A DNA stretch of 48,769 bases from Chara braunii (taxonomy: Eukaryota > Streptophyta > Charophyceae > Charales > Characeae), in contig BFEA01000243.1 of NCBI GenBank assembly GCA_003427395.1, positions 84,346 through 133,114 on the forward strand, written 5' to 3'. Below are positions 29,390 through 39,934 of this stretch, piece after piece; positions within the stretch are counted from its first letter, which is position 1; each line of letters begins with the position of its first letter. Below the pieces are notes generated by a model. It worked only from the letters and a program-made list of their open reading frames with translations. It was not told the DNA's origin and did not search any database. The position numbers were made by a program, and so were the translations under genes.

Positions 29390-29788
29390 GGGCCAGTTTT
29401 AGCCCGACACTAATTTTAGTACCAGTCTGAGTTATTTTTAGCGTAGGGCACGCTATTTTTAGCGCAGGCCTGAGTTATTTTTAGCGCAGGCCAGAGTTAT
29501 ATTCAGCGCAGGCTAAATATAGCACAGGCCCGTGCTATTTTTATCCCAAGCCCCGTGCTAACTTTAGCGCTGTCCCGCACTTATTTTAGCACAGGCCCGC
29601 GCTATATTTAGCGCAGGCCCATGCTATTTTTAATACGGGACTGACTGTTCGTGTCCCAAAGTCGGGACTGTCCCAGCGCAGTCCCGCGCTAATTTTAGCA
29701 CAGGCCCGCGCTATATTTAGCGCAGGCCCGTGCTATTTTTAGTACGGGACTGACTGTTCGTGTCCCAAAGTCGGGACTGTCCCTGTCC
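29390..29788 (+). repeat. 3' LTR repeat block i
   Basis: Equivalent of 10965-11505, with fewer GCTAATTTTAGCGCAG units; it ends abruptly at the first adapter. Confidence 0.8.
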
Positions 29789-29826
29789 CTGTCTCTTATA
29801 CACATCTAGATGTGTATAAGAGACAG
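29789..29826. other. Nextera junction adapter contamination 1
   Basis: CTGTCTCTTATACACATCT followed by its exact reverse complement: the 38-bp circularisation junction of Nextera mate-pair libraries. This is synthetic, not biological. Confidence 0.98.
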
Positions 29827-30097
29827 GTTTAGCACAGGCCTGTGCTATTTTTAACCCAAGGACTGCTGCACCTTGCCCGATCACCCAGCCTCTTCACTAT
29901 AAAAGAGAGGCGGAGCCACTTGAGAAGGGAGAGGCCCTCATTTGCGGGAATGCAGTTGTGCTAGCGGAACGGCAAGCAGGAGTTGCGGCGCTGGAACAAG
30001 TAAGGGAAGGAGAAAGACAAGGCAAGCAAGAGAGAGGTAAAGGAGTGGAGCAGCTTGTGGAAGGGGTTCCCACGGCACGATCGCTCAGCGCACACAC
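29827..30097 (+). other. False duplicate between two adapters
   Basis: 29828-30060 repeats 30187-30420 almost base for base (including a second TATAAAA). The remaining bases up to 30097 match neither LTR. It lies between two mate-pair junctions, so it is a mis-incorporated read, not a tandem duplication. Confidence 0.9.
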
Positions 30098-30135
30098 CTG
30101 TCTCTTATACACATCTAGATGTGTATAAGAGACAG
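30098..30135. other. Nextera junction adapter contamination 2
   Basis: The second identical 38-bp Tn5 mosaic-end junction. An apparent frame through this region yields the contamination peptide SYTHLDVYKRQ. Confidence 0.98.
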
Positions 30136-30256
30136 CGTCAGGACTGTCCCAGTCCCGCACTAATTTTAGCGCAGGCCTGTGCTAATTTTAGCACAGGCCT
30201 GTGCTATTTTTAACCCAAGGACTGCTGCACCTTGCCCGATCACCCAGCCTCTTCAC

Positions 30257-30263
30257 TATAAAA
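30257..30263 (+). promoter_or_regulatory. LTR TATA box (3' LTR)
   Basis: TATAAAA in the same context as 11542-11548 (CTTCACTATAAAAGAGAGGC). In a 3' LTR it could drive transcription into flanking DNA beyond 35970. Confidence 0.6.
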
Positions 30264-30358
30264 GAGAGGCGGAGCCACTTGAGAAGGGAGAGGCCCTCAT
30301 TTGCGGGAATGCAGTTGTGCTAGCGGAACGGCAAGCAGGAGTTGCGGCGCTGGAACAA

Positions 30359-30553
30359 GTAAGGGAAGGAGAAAGACAAGGCAAGCAAGAGAGAGGTAAA
30401 GGAGTGGAGCGGCTTGGGGAAAAAGTAGTCCTGGTTCTCATTAGGATCATAGCCCTCTCCCTTGCCTCCCCTCCTATCTCTCTCTCCCTTTGCTTCTCTC
30501 TTTCTCTCTCTTCTTCCTCCCTCTCCTCACTCACTTCCGTCATCTCCCCTTAG
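30359..30553 (+). other. Candidate 195-nt intron, 3' LTR copy
   Basis: A GTAAGG donor and polypyrimidine-CCCCTTAG acceptor at the same 195-nt spacing as in the 5' LTR, despite base changes inside the tract. Confidence 0.4.
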
Positions 30554-30689
30554 TTAGACTGGGCGCTTATAAATAAGCCCCGATTTTTATTTTTTTTTTT
30601 TTTATTTTATTTTCGGTGTGTACCATTACCGCATAAAGGTTGCAGTATGTCTGAGCGCACCGTGCTAAAGAACTGATGAGTCGTTGTGC

Positions 30690-31100
30690 TGTGCCATGGG
30701 GCACCCAGATTGAGTACATCGATTTTTGTTGTGCCAAAGGGCACCCAGATTGAGTACATCAATTTTTGCTGTGCCAAGGGGCACCCAAATTAAGTACGCG
30801 ATTTTTGTTGTGCCAAGGGGCACCCAGATTGAGTACGCCGATTTTTGTTGTGCCAAGGGGCACCCAGATTGAGTACGCTGATTTTCGTTGTGCCAAGGGG
30901 CACCTAGATTGAGTTGCTGTGCCAAGGGGCACCCTGATTAAGTACATCGATTTTTGCTGTACCAAGGGGCACCCAGATTAAGTACATCGATTTTTGTTGT
31001 GCCAAGGGGCACTCAGATTGAGTATGCCAATTTTTGTTGTGCCAAGGGGCACCCCGACTGAGTACGCCGATTATGATGTGCCAAGGGGCACCCAGACTGA
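30690..31100 (+). repeat. 3' LTR repeat block ii (40-bp units)
   Basis: Equivalent of 11972-12465 without an N gap; about ten TGCCAAGGGGCACCCAGATT units. Confidence 0.9.
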
Positions 31101-31109
31101 GCCATCTTG

Positions 31110-31400
31110 ATGAATCACGACTGTGCGCACTCAGACTTGAGTGCGACACTGCGCATTTAATTTGAGAAAGCCATTTTAATGAATCGCGACTGTGCACACT
31201 CAGACTTGAGTGCGACACTGCGCCAGTAATTTGAGAAAGTCACTTTGATGAAATGCGACTGTGCGCACTCGAACTTGAGTGCGACACTGCGCCATTAATT
31301 TGAGAAAGCAACACTGATGCAATGAGACTATGTGCACTAAGATTTGAGTGCGGCACTGCATTCGTAATATGAGAAAACCACTTTTGAAGATACGCGACTG
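31110..31400 (+). repeat. 3' LTR repeat block iii (about 69-bp units)
   Basis: Equivalent of 12475-12800 with about one unit fewer. Confidence 0.8.
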
Positions 31401-31609
31401 TGCATCCACACACGCACAGTCCATGTTTCCACTGTTGAGCCTGTGATCCGTGCGCCCATGCGTACTCAATCCATTGTTGATCCCGTGATCTGTGCGCCCA
31501 CGCGCACTATTTTGGGAGCCATTTGTAGAAACGGGAGACTGCGCATTCACGCGCGCTGTTCTGAGAGCCATTTTTGGAGCCGGAGGACTGCGCGCTCATG
31601 TACTCCCGA

Positions 31610-31880
31610 GCCTGGATACAGTCCCGATTTGCCACCTGGCAAGAAGGCGCAGCCTGATACAGTCTGGATTTATCACTTGAAAGGCTGGCGCTGCCTGATA
31701 TAGTCCCCACCTGTCACTTGGGAGGCTGGTGCAGCCTCATACAGTCCTGATCCGATACTCGGCATGCTGGTGCAGTCTGGCACAGCCCCGATCCGGTGTG
31801 TGCCACCCTGGCGCGGTCTGGCGCAATCTGTCACAGTCCTGATCCGGTCTGTGTCAGTCTGGCGCGGCCTGGCGCAGTTT
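31610..31880 (+). repeat. 3' LTR repeat block iv (about 41-bp units)
   Basis: Equivalent of 13040-13325. Confidence 0.8.
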
Positions 31881-32739
31881 GCGCAAGATCGATTAAGATT
31901 GGAATTGCCATTTGGATCTGAGGGATTCTTGATCTCGCCATTGTTCGTCTGTGCGCACTTCACTGATCCGAGGAATTGTCGACCTTGTCATTGTGCATTC
32001 AGATATGTGGAACCGCTGATCGTGCCACTGCCATTCAGATCTGTGGAACAGCCGGTCTTGTCTCTGTGCGCCCACGAGCACCTCATTACTGTAACCAGAG
32101 GAAGGTGTGCCCGCACACACTATGCTTTAAGGGTCATCTTCTGAGTCCAAGGAACTATGCGCTCATGCGCGCTGTATTTGAGGGTCGAATTTGTACTTGC
32201 TCTGAGCATTTTGATTTATTGTGCCCACAGGCACTTTAGTTGAATATCTCGATTTATTGTGCCCTTAAGCACCTCATTCGAGCATCTCGATTTATTGTCG
32301 ATTTACTGTGCCACCAGACGCCTCGATGAGGCATATTGATTCTGAGTACACTTGATGTAATGCGACTGTGCGCACTCAGACTTGAGTGCGGCACTGCGCT
32401 CTTTATCCGAGAAATGCCGCTTTTGATGTAGTCTGACAGTGTGCACTACGTCTGAGAACTCTGCATTGATGATTTTGAGTCAGTGCGGCATTGCGCACTC
32501 AACCCTTAAAACCAACATTGATGATCTTGAGTCTGCTCGACCGTGCACACTTCAGTTGAGAACTCTGCATTGATGATTCTGAATCTGTGAGACAGCACTC
32601 ACTATGTAAATGCAATACTGATGATCTTGAGTAAGCAAGACTGTGCGCACTTGGTCTTAAGTGCGACACTGCTCACTCGAATTGCAAGACTCGGCTTTTG
32701 AAGAATCCGAGTCTGTGTGCCAATGTGCACTCAAGCTCG

Positions 32740-33535
32740 ATACTGGTGTGCGCCCATGCGTGCCCAAGCTTGACGTTGATATTTGAGTGACGCGCCTATG
32801 CGCGCCCAAGCTTGGAAGTGACATTAGAGTGTGCGCCCATGTGCGCCCAAGCTTGGAAGTGATATTTGAGTGCGCGCTCATNCGCGCCCAAGCTTGACAT
32901 TGATATTTNAGTACTCGCNNATGCGCGCCCAGGCTTGATATTGATATTAGAGTGCGCGCCCATGCGCGCCCAAGTTTTATATGGTTATTTGAGAGCGCGN
33001 CCGTGTGCGCCCAAGCTTGATAGAGACATTTGAGTGCGCGCATGTGCGCGCCCAAGCTTGAGAGTATTATTCAAGTGCGCGCCCATGCGCGCCCNGGCTT
33101 GGCATTGCAGAGAGAGCGCACNCCNATNTGCGCCCGAGCTGNNTATAGCCATTTGAGTGCATGCCCATGCGCGCCTATGCTCGNCNTTGCNATTCGATTN
33201 CGCGCCCATGCNCGCCCAAGNTNGGAACTGCGATTTGAGTGCGCGCCCATGCGCGCCCAAGCTTGGAACTGTGATTAGAGTGAGCGCCCATGCGCGCCTG
33301 AGCTACATATTGCTATTTGAGTGCGCGCCCAGTCCCGGTTAGGCTGTTCAAGTGTGCGCCCAGCCTCAGTTTGGTTGTTAGAGTGCGCGCCCATGAGCGC
33401 CTGAGCTAGATATTGCTATTTGAGTGCGCGCCCATGCGCGCTCATGCCCAGAGTTGCCATTTGAGTGCAAGTCCATGCGCGCCCATGCTTGGTATTGTCA
33501 GATGAGTGCGCCCAGGCTCGAGTAGGCTGCACAAG
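32740..33535 (+). repeat. 3' LTR repeat block v (about 44-bp units)
   Basis: Equivalent of 14160-14965. Single Ns between 32882 and 33222 fall in sequence otherwise nearly identical to the 5' LTR, unlike the more diverged surroundings, so this part may be a cross-filled assembly consensus. Confidence 0.85.
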
Positions 33536-33919
33536 TGTGTGCTCCGATGATTTTGGAACGCACGTCCCGCCGATATGATGGTCAGGGACGCATGTCCAGC
33601 GAGTGTGATTAGTCTTGAGGACGTGACTGAATGCCTCTGATGATATGACTAGCCCCAAACCCCCGCTGATTTGATCTCTTGCTGATCAGTCTCTGCATGG
33701 ACGATATTCATATCAGACCCTGTGCAGACGGTATTTTTCCTGCACACATGATATCAGTGCAGTCCGGTTTGCACGCGCAGTATTTTGCAACTAGCCTCTT
33801 CATAGATGATATCTTGATGATCAGTCTCTCTCAGTGACGATACTTGCTGTTCAGTCCTCATGTTCTAGTCCACTCGCTGCAGAGATGTTCATATGATGTT
33901 GCTATGCTGAGTTGCTGCT

Positions 33920-34185
33920 CAGCCGGGCCCATTCAGGTGGGCCCCCTATATCGAGTTGTTGCTGATTAGCCGGGCCCATTCAGGCGGGCCCCTATATCGA
34001 GTTGTTGCTGTTTTTGCTGGGCCCATTCAGGCGGGTCCCCTATATCGAGTTGTTGTTGTTCAGCCAGGCCCATTCAGGCGGGCCCGTATATCGAGTTGTT
34101 ATTGTTCAGCCAGACCCGTTCAGGCGGGCCCCTATACCGAGTTGTTGCTGTTCAGTCAGGCTCATTCAGGCGGGCCCCTATGCTG
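33920..34185 (+). repeat. 3' LTR repeat block vi (about 45-bp units)
   Basis: Equivalent of 15340-15655, with six units of CCATTCAGGCGGGCCC type. Confidence 0.9.
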
Positions 34186-34317
34186 AGTTGATTGCTGATC
34201 CCATCGAGTTGGGCTATTTTCGTTAGTTGTTGATATCCCCCTCATCTCCAGGACATCATTGCTTGGCATAGCAGCTTGCCAGGGGCATTCTATATTATTT
34301 TGAAGATTGGTCAAACT

Positions 34318-34797
34318 GGCTTTTCAACATGAGACAACCCCTACATGGGGTAAGCTGGTTGAGAAGTTCTGCTATCGACACATTGGGCATCAGAGCTTCG
34401 TCATTCGGGCGAATGAGTCTCCCACATCGAGGTACACGTTGGTGATCACTTGTCACGTGAGAGATGCTGGCAGGGAGTGAAGGGAACCGCCTATGACCGG
34501 ATTGCTGACTATATCTTCCGCAGGGAGAGTTACTAGAGGGAACACAGGTTACATGTGGTGTTTCCCCAGATCCCCTTTGCACCAGGTGGTGCCCTCTATG
34601 ACTTTGACGGCTTTAACCCTAAACCGCTGAGCAGAGGTGGCAGCAAGGAAAAGAGGCGTCAAGACAGGAGGATCAGGAGCGAGGTGGCCAGATCTGGGAT
34701 ACCTATTACCAACTGTCTACTGAGGTCAGAGACAGATGAGTCAGACCAAGAGCCTTGCTGTGTGAGCGGCGTTGATTTGGGGGACTATTTTGACTAG
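34318..34797 (+). pseudogene. LTR-encoded frame LA, 3' LTR copy
   Basis: Homologous to 15784-16282. A one-base loss near 34470 shifts the frame and a Trp codon has become TAG near 34535 (TACTAG where the 5' LTR has TACTGG). From 34555 the rest is open to TAG near 34797 and keeps FPQIPFAPGGALYDFDG and the basic KEKRRQDRRIR stretch. Confidence 0.45.
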
Positions 34798-34955
34798 GAT
34801 ACTCACAGGGACTGAGTACAATTGAGATTGGAGCAGATCCAGAGCATCTTATGACATTGGTCACTGAAGAGAGACGCAGGCGGAAAGCAGCCCTACGACG
34901 GGTTGCTTATCTCTTGGCACGATACTTGATCGAGGGTGATTGACCCAGGCATTAC

Positions 34956-35404
34956 ATGTTAGGATGGCTCAAGTCAGAGGAGGTAGCCGGCCCTTCTAAG
35001 GGGAAGGATCAATCTCATATTTTGGGGATGGCTACAGTCATTTGGTGGGAGCAGACTTCGTTATACAGGCTTTTCGGAAGCCACTCTATGGAGACCGTTT
35101 TCAGGAGGTTTCTTATCATTACCTCTACGGCAAGGGACAAATTGAGATCTTGATTGGTGTCACTGGCAACATTTCCCTTGCCGAGGAGCTGTATCTCCGG
35201 AGCGTCGCGGACGAGGAAATGGCGAGGTGTATGGCATATATAAGCAAGATCGATCCAGTGGCATCTTTTGACATCAGCTATGTGGTCCCGGAGTCTATAG
35301 CCACTCAGGTTCTCAATGATGAGGAGGACCAGCGTGTACCAGATACGGAGTCCCAGACAGTCGAACCCACTCATGAGGGGGTACCACTTGTCGTCATTGA
35401 CTGA
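34956..35404 (+). pseudogene. LTR-encoded frame LB, 3' LTR copy
   Basis: Homologous to 16423-16871. A frame change near 35010 separates LKSEEVAG from VGADFVIQAFRKPLYGD; from 35042 it is open for 120 codons to TGA 35402-35404. It keeps the acidic C end (LNDEEDQRVPDTE, THEGVPLVVID) that the 5' LTR copy loses by frameshift, so together the two copies indicate a protein of about 150 residues. Confidence 0.45.
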
Positions 35405-35964
35405 GGCTCGTATCTTTTTAGTCACTGAGATGTATTATGACATTATTATTATTTATCAGTGACTGCAGCCCCTCCTATGGGTGCTTTCCACATTCTTTGT
35501 GTACTACTCTTCAGTCTCGTGTCGCTGGTCATGCTCTTGCAGAGTCTGGTTTCTGATCTTTTCGTCCTCTCAGTGTCATTTGATTTATGATGCATGTCCT
35601 ATTATGCATGGAATATTTATGCATGAGGTAACAAGTTATTTATCACTCCTTATCATAACACGTTACACTCAAGGTTACTTGAAGGACTCTTGGATGATAG
35701 GGACTCCGGTAACCTTGAGTCTAACCTTTATACGGGGTCAGGTGCAGGCGATAAAACCGAACGCCTCACTCTAAGCCGTGTCGCCGCTGGCAGGAGGGAT
35801 AACCCTGACTACTCGACTGTGTGACAAAGGTTGCTTGTGAATTCACTTCTAATTTTTCTAAAACTTTCCAAAATCCTGCGTGACAGGCTGCCAGTCCACC
35901 AACCCACTGTACTCGGCCCGGGGAGGGACATATAGCCAGGCCCTGGAACGGTGGGGACACAACA

Positions 35965-35970
35965 GCGCGC
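35965..35970. repeat. Right target-site duplication GCGCGC
   Basis: It matches 10539-10544 and directly follows the terminal ACA of the 3' LTR. Confidence 0.75.
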
Positions 35971-36761
35971 ATTCCGCAACGCTCGAAAGCAACCGACTTA
36001 CTTCATCAGGCCAACACGGGGGATTCTAGTTCTGTCTAAGTCCCCTCACTTAATTTTCCAAAAATCCTTTGCACACCCCATCTTAATGTTTTTCTGGGCG
36101 TCCTTTCCGCACCTTTAGCACTCCGAACGAAAGATAGCAGAGGGCGTAAGGTTGCGCGTCACATGCCGCAATGCTAGAGTATTGGCGCATGCAACGTAAA
36201 AAATGCGCACGCAAGGACTCTAGATGCAAGGTGTGCGAAGCAAACTGGTGGCACGCAATTTGAATTCGAATGGTGAGGGTCCGCGCGTGCGTTTTCCTCA
36301 TTGGCGGATGAGATCGCGCGCCCGTATCACGGCCCTGCTTGGCTTCGGGATGAGGCTGGACCGGGTGTCCCACAGGCCCAAAGGTGGCGGACACAATTTT
36401 GTCCGACGCAACTGTGGGTCGGACATTCGGAATCCTCCTTCGGCCGCTTAGAACGCAAACGGAGGCACATGAAACGTAAGTGCGCCTAAGTGTAGGGTTT
36501 TCGTAAGTGGTTGTGGAACGAAAAATGGAGTAAGGGAAAATTAATCACTTTTTCGCCGTAAGGGCGCCCTTACAAAGTAAGGGTTTTGTAGGGGTGTCGA
36601 AAGAGGGCCGAAGTTCTTATGTGAACACGCCCTCGCGGCACCTCGGTTGCCCAAAACCACGCACACTTGAAATTGCCGTACCGATGTTGATGTCAATGAA
36701 GATCGAGGGTGCGTGGTGAGAAACCTGTCTAGGCGTTTCAGTGAGTTGCAGATCTGTACTT
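35971..36761. other. Host flank, no gene recognised
   Basis: The pre-insertion site would join CATGCCCGCGCGC (upstream) to ATTCCGCAACGCTCG. Short overlapping frames occur on both strands around 36083-36490. Imperfect CTTACAAAGTAAGGG-type inverted motifs occur near 36560-36590. Nothing is assignable. Confidence 0.4.
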
Positions 36762-36873
36762 GGGCCCTAGTTGCACTACTCGCCATCCGCCAAGATTTCG
36801 AATGCATCTGGATAAAAATGATGTCAAGTTGCAATCAAAATGTTGGCGGATGGCGAGTAGTGCAACGAGGCCC
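36762..36873. mobile_element. 112-bp MITE with about 32-bp inverted ends
   Basis: The left arm GGGCCCTAGTTGCACTACTC then GCCATCCGCCAA pairs with the right arm (reverse complement GGGCCTCGTTGCACTACTCG then CCATCCGCCAA). Loop about 45 bp. The GGGCC terminus is Tourist-like, but a matching 3-bp duplication is not clear (CTT left, TTG right). Confidence 0.75.
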
Positions 36874-37138
36874 TTGCTCTCTTTTCTGTAAGATCTTAAG
36901 GGGAAACTGAGTAAGGCTCCCATCATCATTCTTCTGTCACACAAGCCGTACTGTGTTTATCACAAGGCTTGATATGTTGCATGAATTCGACTTCACTACG
37001 ACATTCACACAGCAAACCGACGGGGGATGTTAACCCCGTTCGCGTGACTGCATTGCCTACATCAGCACTCATCATTCTCATTCTCATTTTTGTCACCATC
37101 GGCACACTCTCTCACCGCTTGGGACTTTTTACCATTTC

Positions 37139-37690
37139 TGTCACGCGGCCAGCAAGAATGATGGCGAAGGGTAAGTGCCCTGGCCCGGATGGCCTTCCTT
37201 CAGACTTCTTTCTAGCAGCTTGGGACTCTTTCGCGCAGTTCTTTTGTGATATGTATAATGAGACGCTAAACACGGGCACCCTCCCTAAAGGACTATTACA
37301 CGGCATAGTATCCCTGCTATATAAAAAGGGTGACAAGCAGGAAATACGCAACTGACGTCCCATATCTGTATTGAACGTATCATACAAACTGTTGGCAAAG
37401 ATCCTCGCCCTTAGAGTGGCCGAGGTCCGTCCAGAAATTGTGGGGAGGGAGCAAGGGGCTTTCGTCAAGAGGTGTACGATATTCGACAACATTTTATCAA
37501 CAGTACATGCACTTGAAATTATTGGAAGAGAAAAAAGGGAAGTTGCAATCCTCATGTTGGACATGGAGAAAGCCTACGACAAAGTAAGGTGGGCCTTCGT
37601 GAACAAATCATTATGCTTTCGGATATGGGTTAAGGCCATATATTCCAAAGCGATGGCTACAGTCCTTCTAAATGGGCTGCCTATGTGTCC
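37139..37690 (+). pseudogene. LINE reverse transcriptase, N half
   Basis: Motifs: AKGKCPGPDGLPSDFF, GIVSLLYKKGDKQEIRN then a TGA at 37354-37356 in place of Trp, RPISVLNVSYKLLAKILALR, REQGAFVKR and LMLDMEKAYDKVRWAFV (motif A with its catalytic Asp). It breaks off after VLLNGLPM, just before the place where RQGCPLAPLLF (motif B) and the ADD box (motif C) lie in the other LINE. It is therefore catalytically dead. Confidence 0.88.
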
Positions 37691-37699
37691 GAAACCGGA

Positions 37700-38299
37700 T
37701 TCAAGGGGGTTGCAAGTTGAACGGTTCAACTCCCGTTGAACCCCCGTTTCAACTCCGCGTTATACCCCGTTACAACGTGGTACAACTCAGCCCGCGGATA
37801 TTTTTTTTGCAGGCAAAAAATAAGTAAACAAACAATAAACAAATATGGGGGTGTGGATTTTTTTGCTCTCTACATCCCTATATTTTTATTTTTGTTTTTT
37901 GAGCATTTAAAATATTTTAAAAAAATCAAAACAAAACCAGCCTCAAAACACATAGATTTTTTTTTTTTTTTTTTTTTTTTNNNNNNNNNNNNNNNNNNNN
38001 NNNNNNNNNNNNNNNNNNNNNNNNNNNNNNNNNNNNNNNNNNNNNNNNNNNNNNNNNNNNNNNNNNNNNNNNNNNNNNNNNNNNNNNNNNNNNNNNNNNN
38101 NNNNNNNNNNNNNNNNNNNNNNNNNNNNNNNNNNNNNNNNNNNNNNNNNNNNNNNNNNNNNNNNNNNNNNNNNNNNNNNNNNNNNNNNNNNNNNNNNNNN
38201 NTGATTGATTGATTGATTGATTGATTGGTGGGGGATGGGTCGCCCCCCCAACCCCCACCCAATCACACACACAAACACACACACACACACACACACACA
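37700..38299. other. Low-complexity insertion and N gap in the LINE
   Basis: GTTGAAC/GTTCAAC inverted phrases at 37715-37790, AT-rich DNA, 22 T, an N gap 37981-38201, then (TGAT)n 38202-38226 and (AC)n 38264-38299. LINE homology resumes at 38300. About 600 bp of RT found in the related LINE has no counterpart here, so this is a replacement or a mis-join. Confidence 0.6.
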
Positions 38300-39934
38300 G
38301 CCTACAAGAAGATTAAGGTAGCAGGAGCATGATATTTGTAGAAGCCCGATGCAGTGGAGGACCTGTGCTTCCTGTCAAAAGTGGCATGGGAGGTTGTGGC
38401 AACACCATGGAAGAAAGGGGGTCTGGGAATCCTTGATCCCTTGCAGCAGAATGTAGCCCTCCTGGCCAAATGGCCTATTAAAGCAATGTTTGAGTCCGAA
38501 GACGAGATTTGAAGGATGTTGGCTGAGTACATATTGGGGATGGAATGGGACCTACAGGACCATTCCAAAGTGTGGTTGTGCTTCCTAATACCGGGCTTCA
38601 GCAACCGTCGTCCTCAATGAAGGACCTGGAAAAACATCATTGGAGCGTGGAGCAAACTCAGGCCTACAAAGAGCTCTCCACCGGTGACAAAGGAAGAAAT
38701 CTTGAACCAGGTGCCCTTTGAAAACCCGCTCATACTCCATCAGGATGGGAGTTACTTTGCAGCTACGGAAGGAACGGGGAACTTTGGCCCAAGCTGAATA
38801 AAGAAAGGAGTGCTGCAGCTCAAAGATATCTGGGATGAGACACACTCTAGATTCTTGGACAATGTTCAACTTAGGAGGTTGCTCCCCAGACTACGTAATG
38901 TTGCGGTTAACTACGCAGAGCTTGAGAAGGCTATCCCAGCCTCTTAGATCAGAACTTTGCAGCCAGACGTGGAACATCCGATAGGAACCTGGCTCAGGAA
39001 TAATGACCATCCAACTCAAGTACTGCAGGTCCTAGGGCCGGACCTGGTGTCGGGTCTCAGAGTGGAGAAATGGAAGATTTCAGCCCAGGTTTGCAACTCT
39101 GGCCAGATGACCCTAGTGGATGCCAATTACCGGATCGATCACACAAGGGATATGCAGGAAGTCTGTGTTCATATGCATACACCCAGACGAAGCAAACGAA
39201 CGTCAGTACTCCTAGGTGAGACGACCTCTTTTATGGTTGATCCCCTATTGATCGGGTGGGAATGCTCATCAGTACAAGACAAGTATGTGTCGCTCTACCA
39301 ATACTGTCATAAAATAGGAGTTCAGCTGCAACAAAAGAAGCTGAAGAAAAAACCACTAACGTTGACCATAAGACGGGCAGAGGCCCAACAAGTAATAGAG
39401 TACACAGAGCAAGGTCTATGTAAGCTCTGGCATGCGCTTTTGAAGTACCCAGTTCAGAAGCAGGCCAACATTATGTGGTTGCAATCCTTATTTGTTACGG
39501 CAACAGCAATGTGGCTTTCAAGTAGAGGAATGAAAATTCCCACCCAATGTTCACGATGCAACTTGGGATGGGAAAATGAGGCTCACCTCTGGCTCTGCTG
39601 CCCATTGGCTGACGAACTTCTAATGTGGTGGAAGGAACATTGGGATTTAGTAGTTGCTCATAACTTTGAGTGGACGGATCAGTGGATGCTAACGGGTCTT
39701 TTATCGGCAAACTTGCCTTATTCTTCTGGTTGGGGCTACGTGGCTGTCTGTTGCAGAGGCGTAATCATGGAAGTCATTTGGGCAGCCAGGAACGCAAGGC
39801 TCTTCAAGGAGGATAATCCGAGGATTACCCCAGAGCCAACAACAGAAGATGATCAAACAAGGACTCAGGAGAGTAATCCAAGCAGACTGACACAGGAAAA
39901 ATATCATTTGGTTTCAAGGAACCTGGGCGAGTAA
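38300..39934 (+). pseudogene. LINE ORF2 C-terminal part with zf-RVT
   Basis: It resumes with AYKKIKVAGA and VATPWKKGGLGILDPLQQNV, matching the minus LINE (AYTHIKAKARKLIW, FPRREQGLGILDPK). Several stops follow up to 38948, then an open frame from 38957 to 39934 (325 codons). This contains QCSRCNLGWENEAHLWLCCP, the C-x2-C...H...C zinc-binding zf-RVT domain typical of plant L1 ORF2, and VIWAARNARLFK near the end. Confidence 0.85.

Larger units (their letters stand above)
10545..35964 (+). mobile_element. Giant Ty3/gypsy-type LTR retrotransposon, about 25.4 kb
   Basis: Two direct repeats of about 6.9-7.0 kb (10545-17430 and 28974-35964) bracket an 11.5-kb internal region. This has a tRNA-Asp-type PBS, gag with a CCHC knuckle, protease, RT, RNase H and DDE integrase, in the RH-before-integrase order that defines Ty3/gypsy. 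LTR ends are TATCGG/TGTCGA at the start and ACA at the finish, with GCGCGC on both outer sides. The size and the extra frames before gag resemble Ogre/Tat-type plant elements; that comparison is from general knowledge. The copy is decayed: pol carries several stops, gag one, and RT is split by a 366-bp insertion. LTR differences show that it is not recent. Confidence 0.92.
28974..35964 (+). repeat. 3' LTR (6991 bp as assembled)
   Basis: It starts TGTCGAAGAGCGGCGCGCC and ends GGGGACACAACA, collinear with the 5' LTR. The extra length comes largely from an assembly artefact at 29789-30135 (two adapter junctions around a false duplication). All six repeat blocks, TATA box, candidate intron and both reading frames are present. 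TG...CA termini are intact here, so this LTR preserves the ancestral start. Confidence 0.92.

Noticed and set aside
29897-30160. Frame containing SYTHLDVYKRQ
   Set aside because: This is a translation of the Nextera adapter junction, not a protein.
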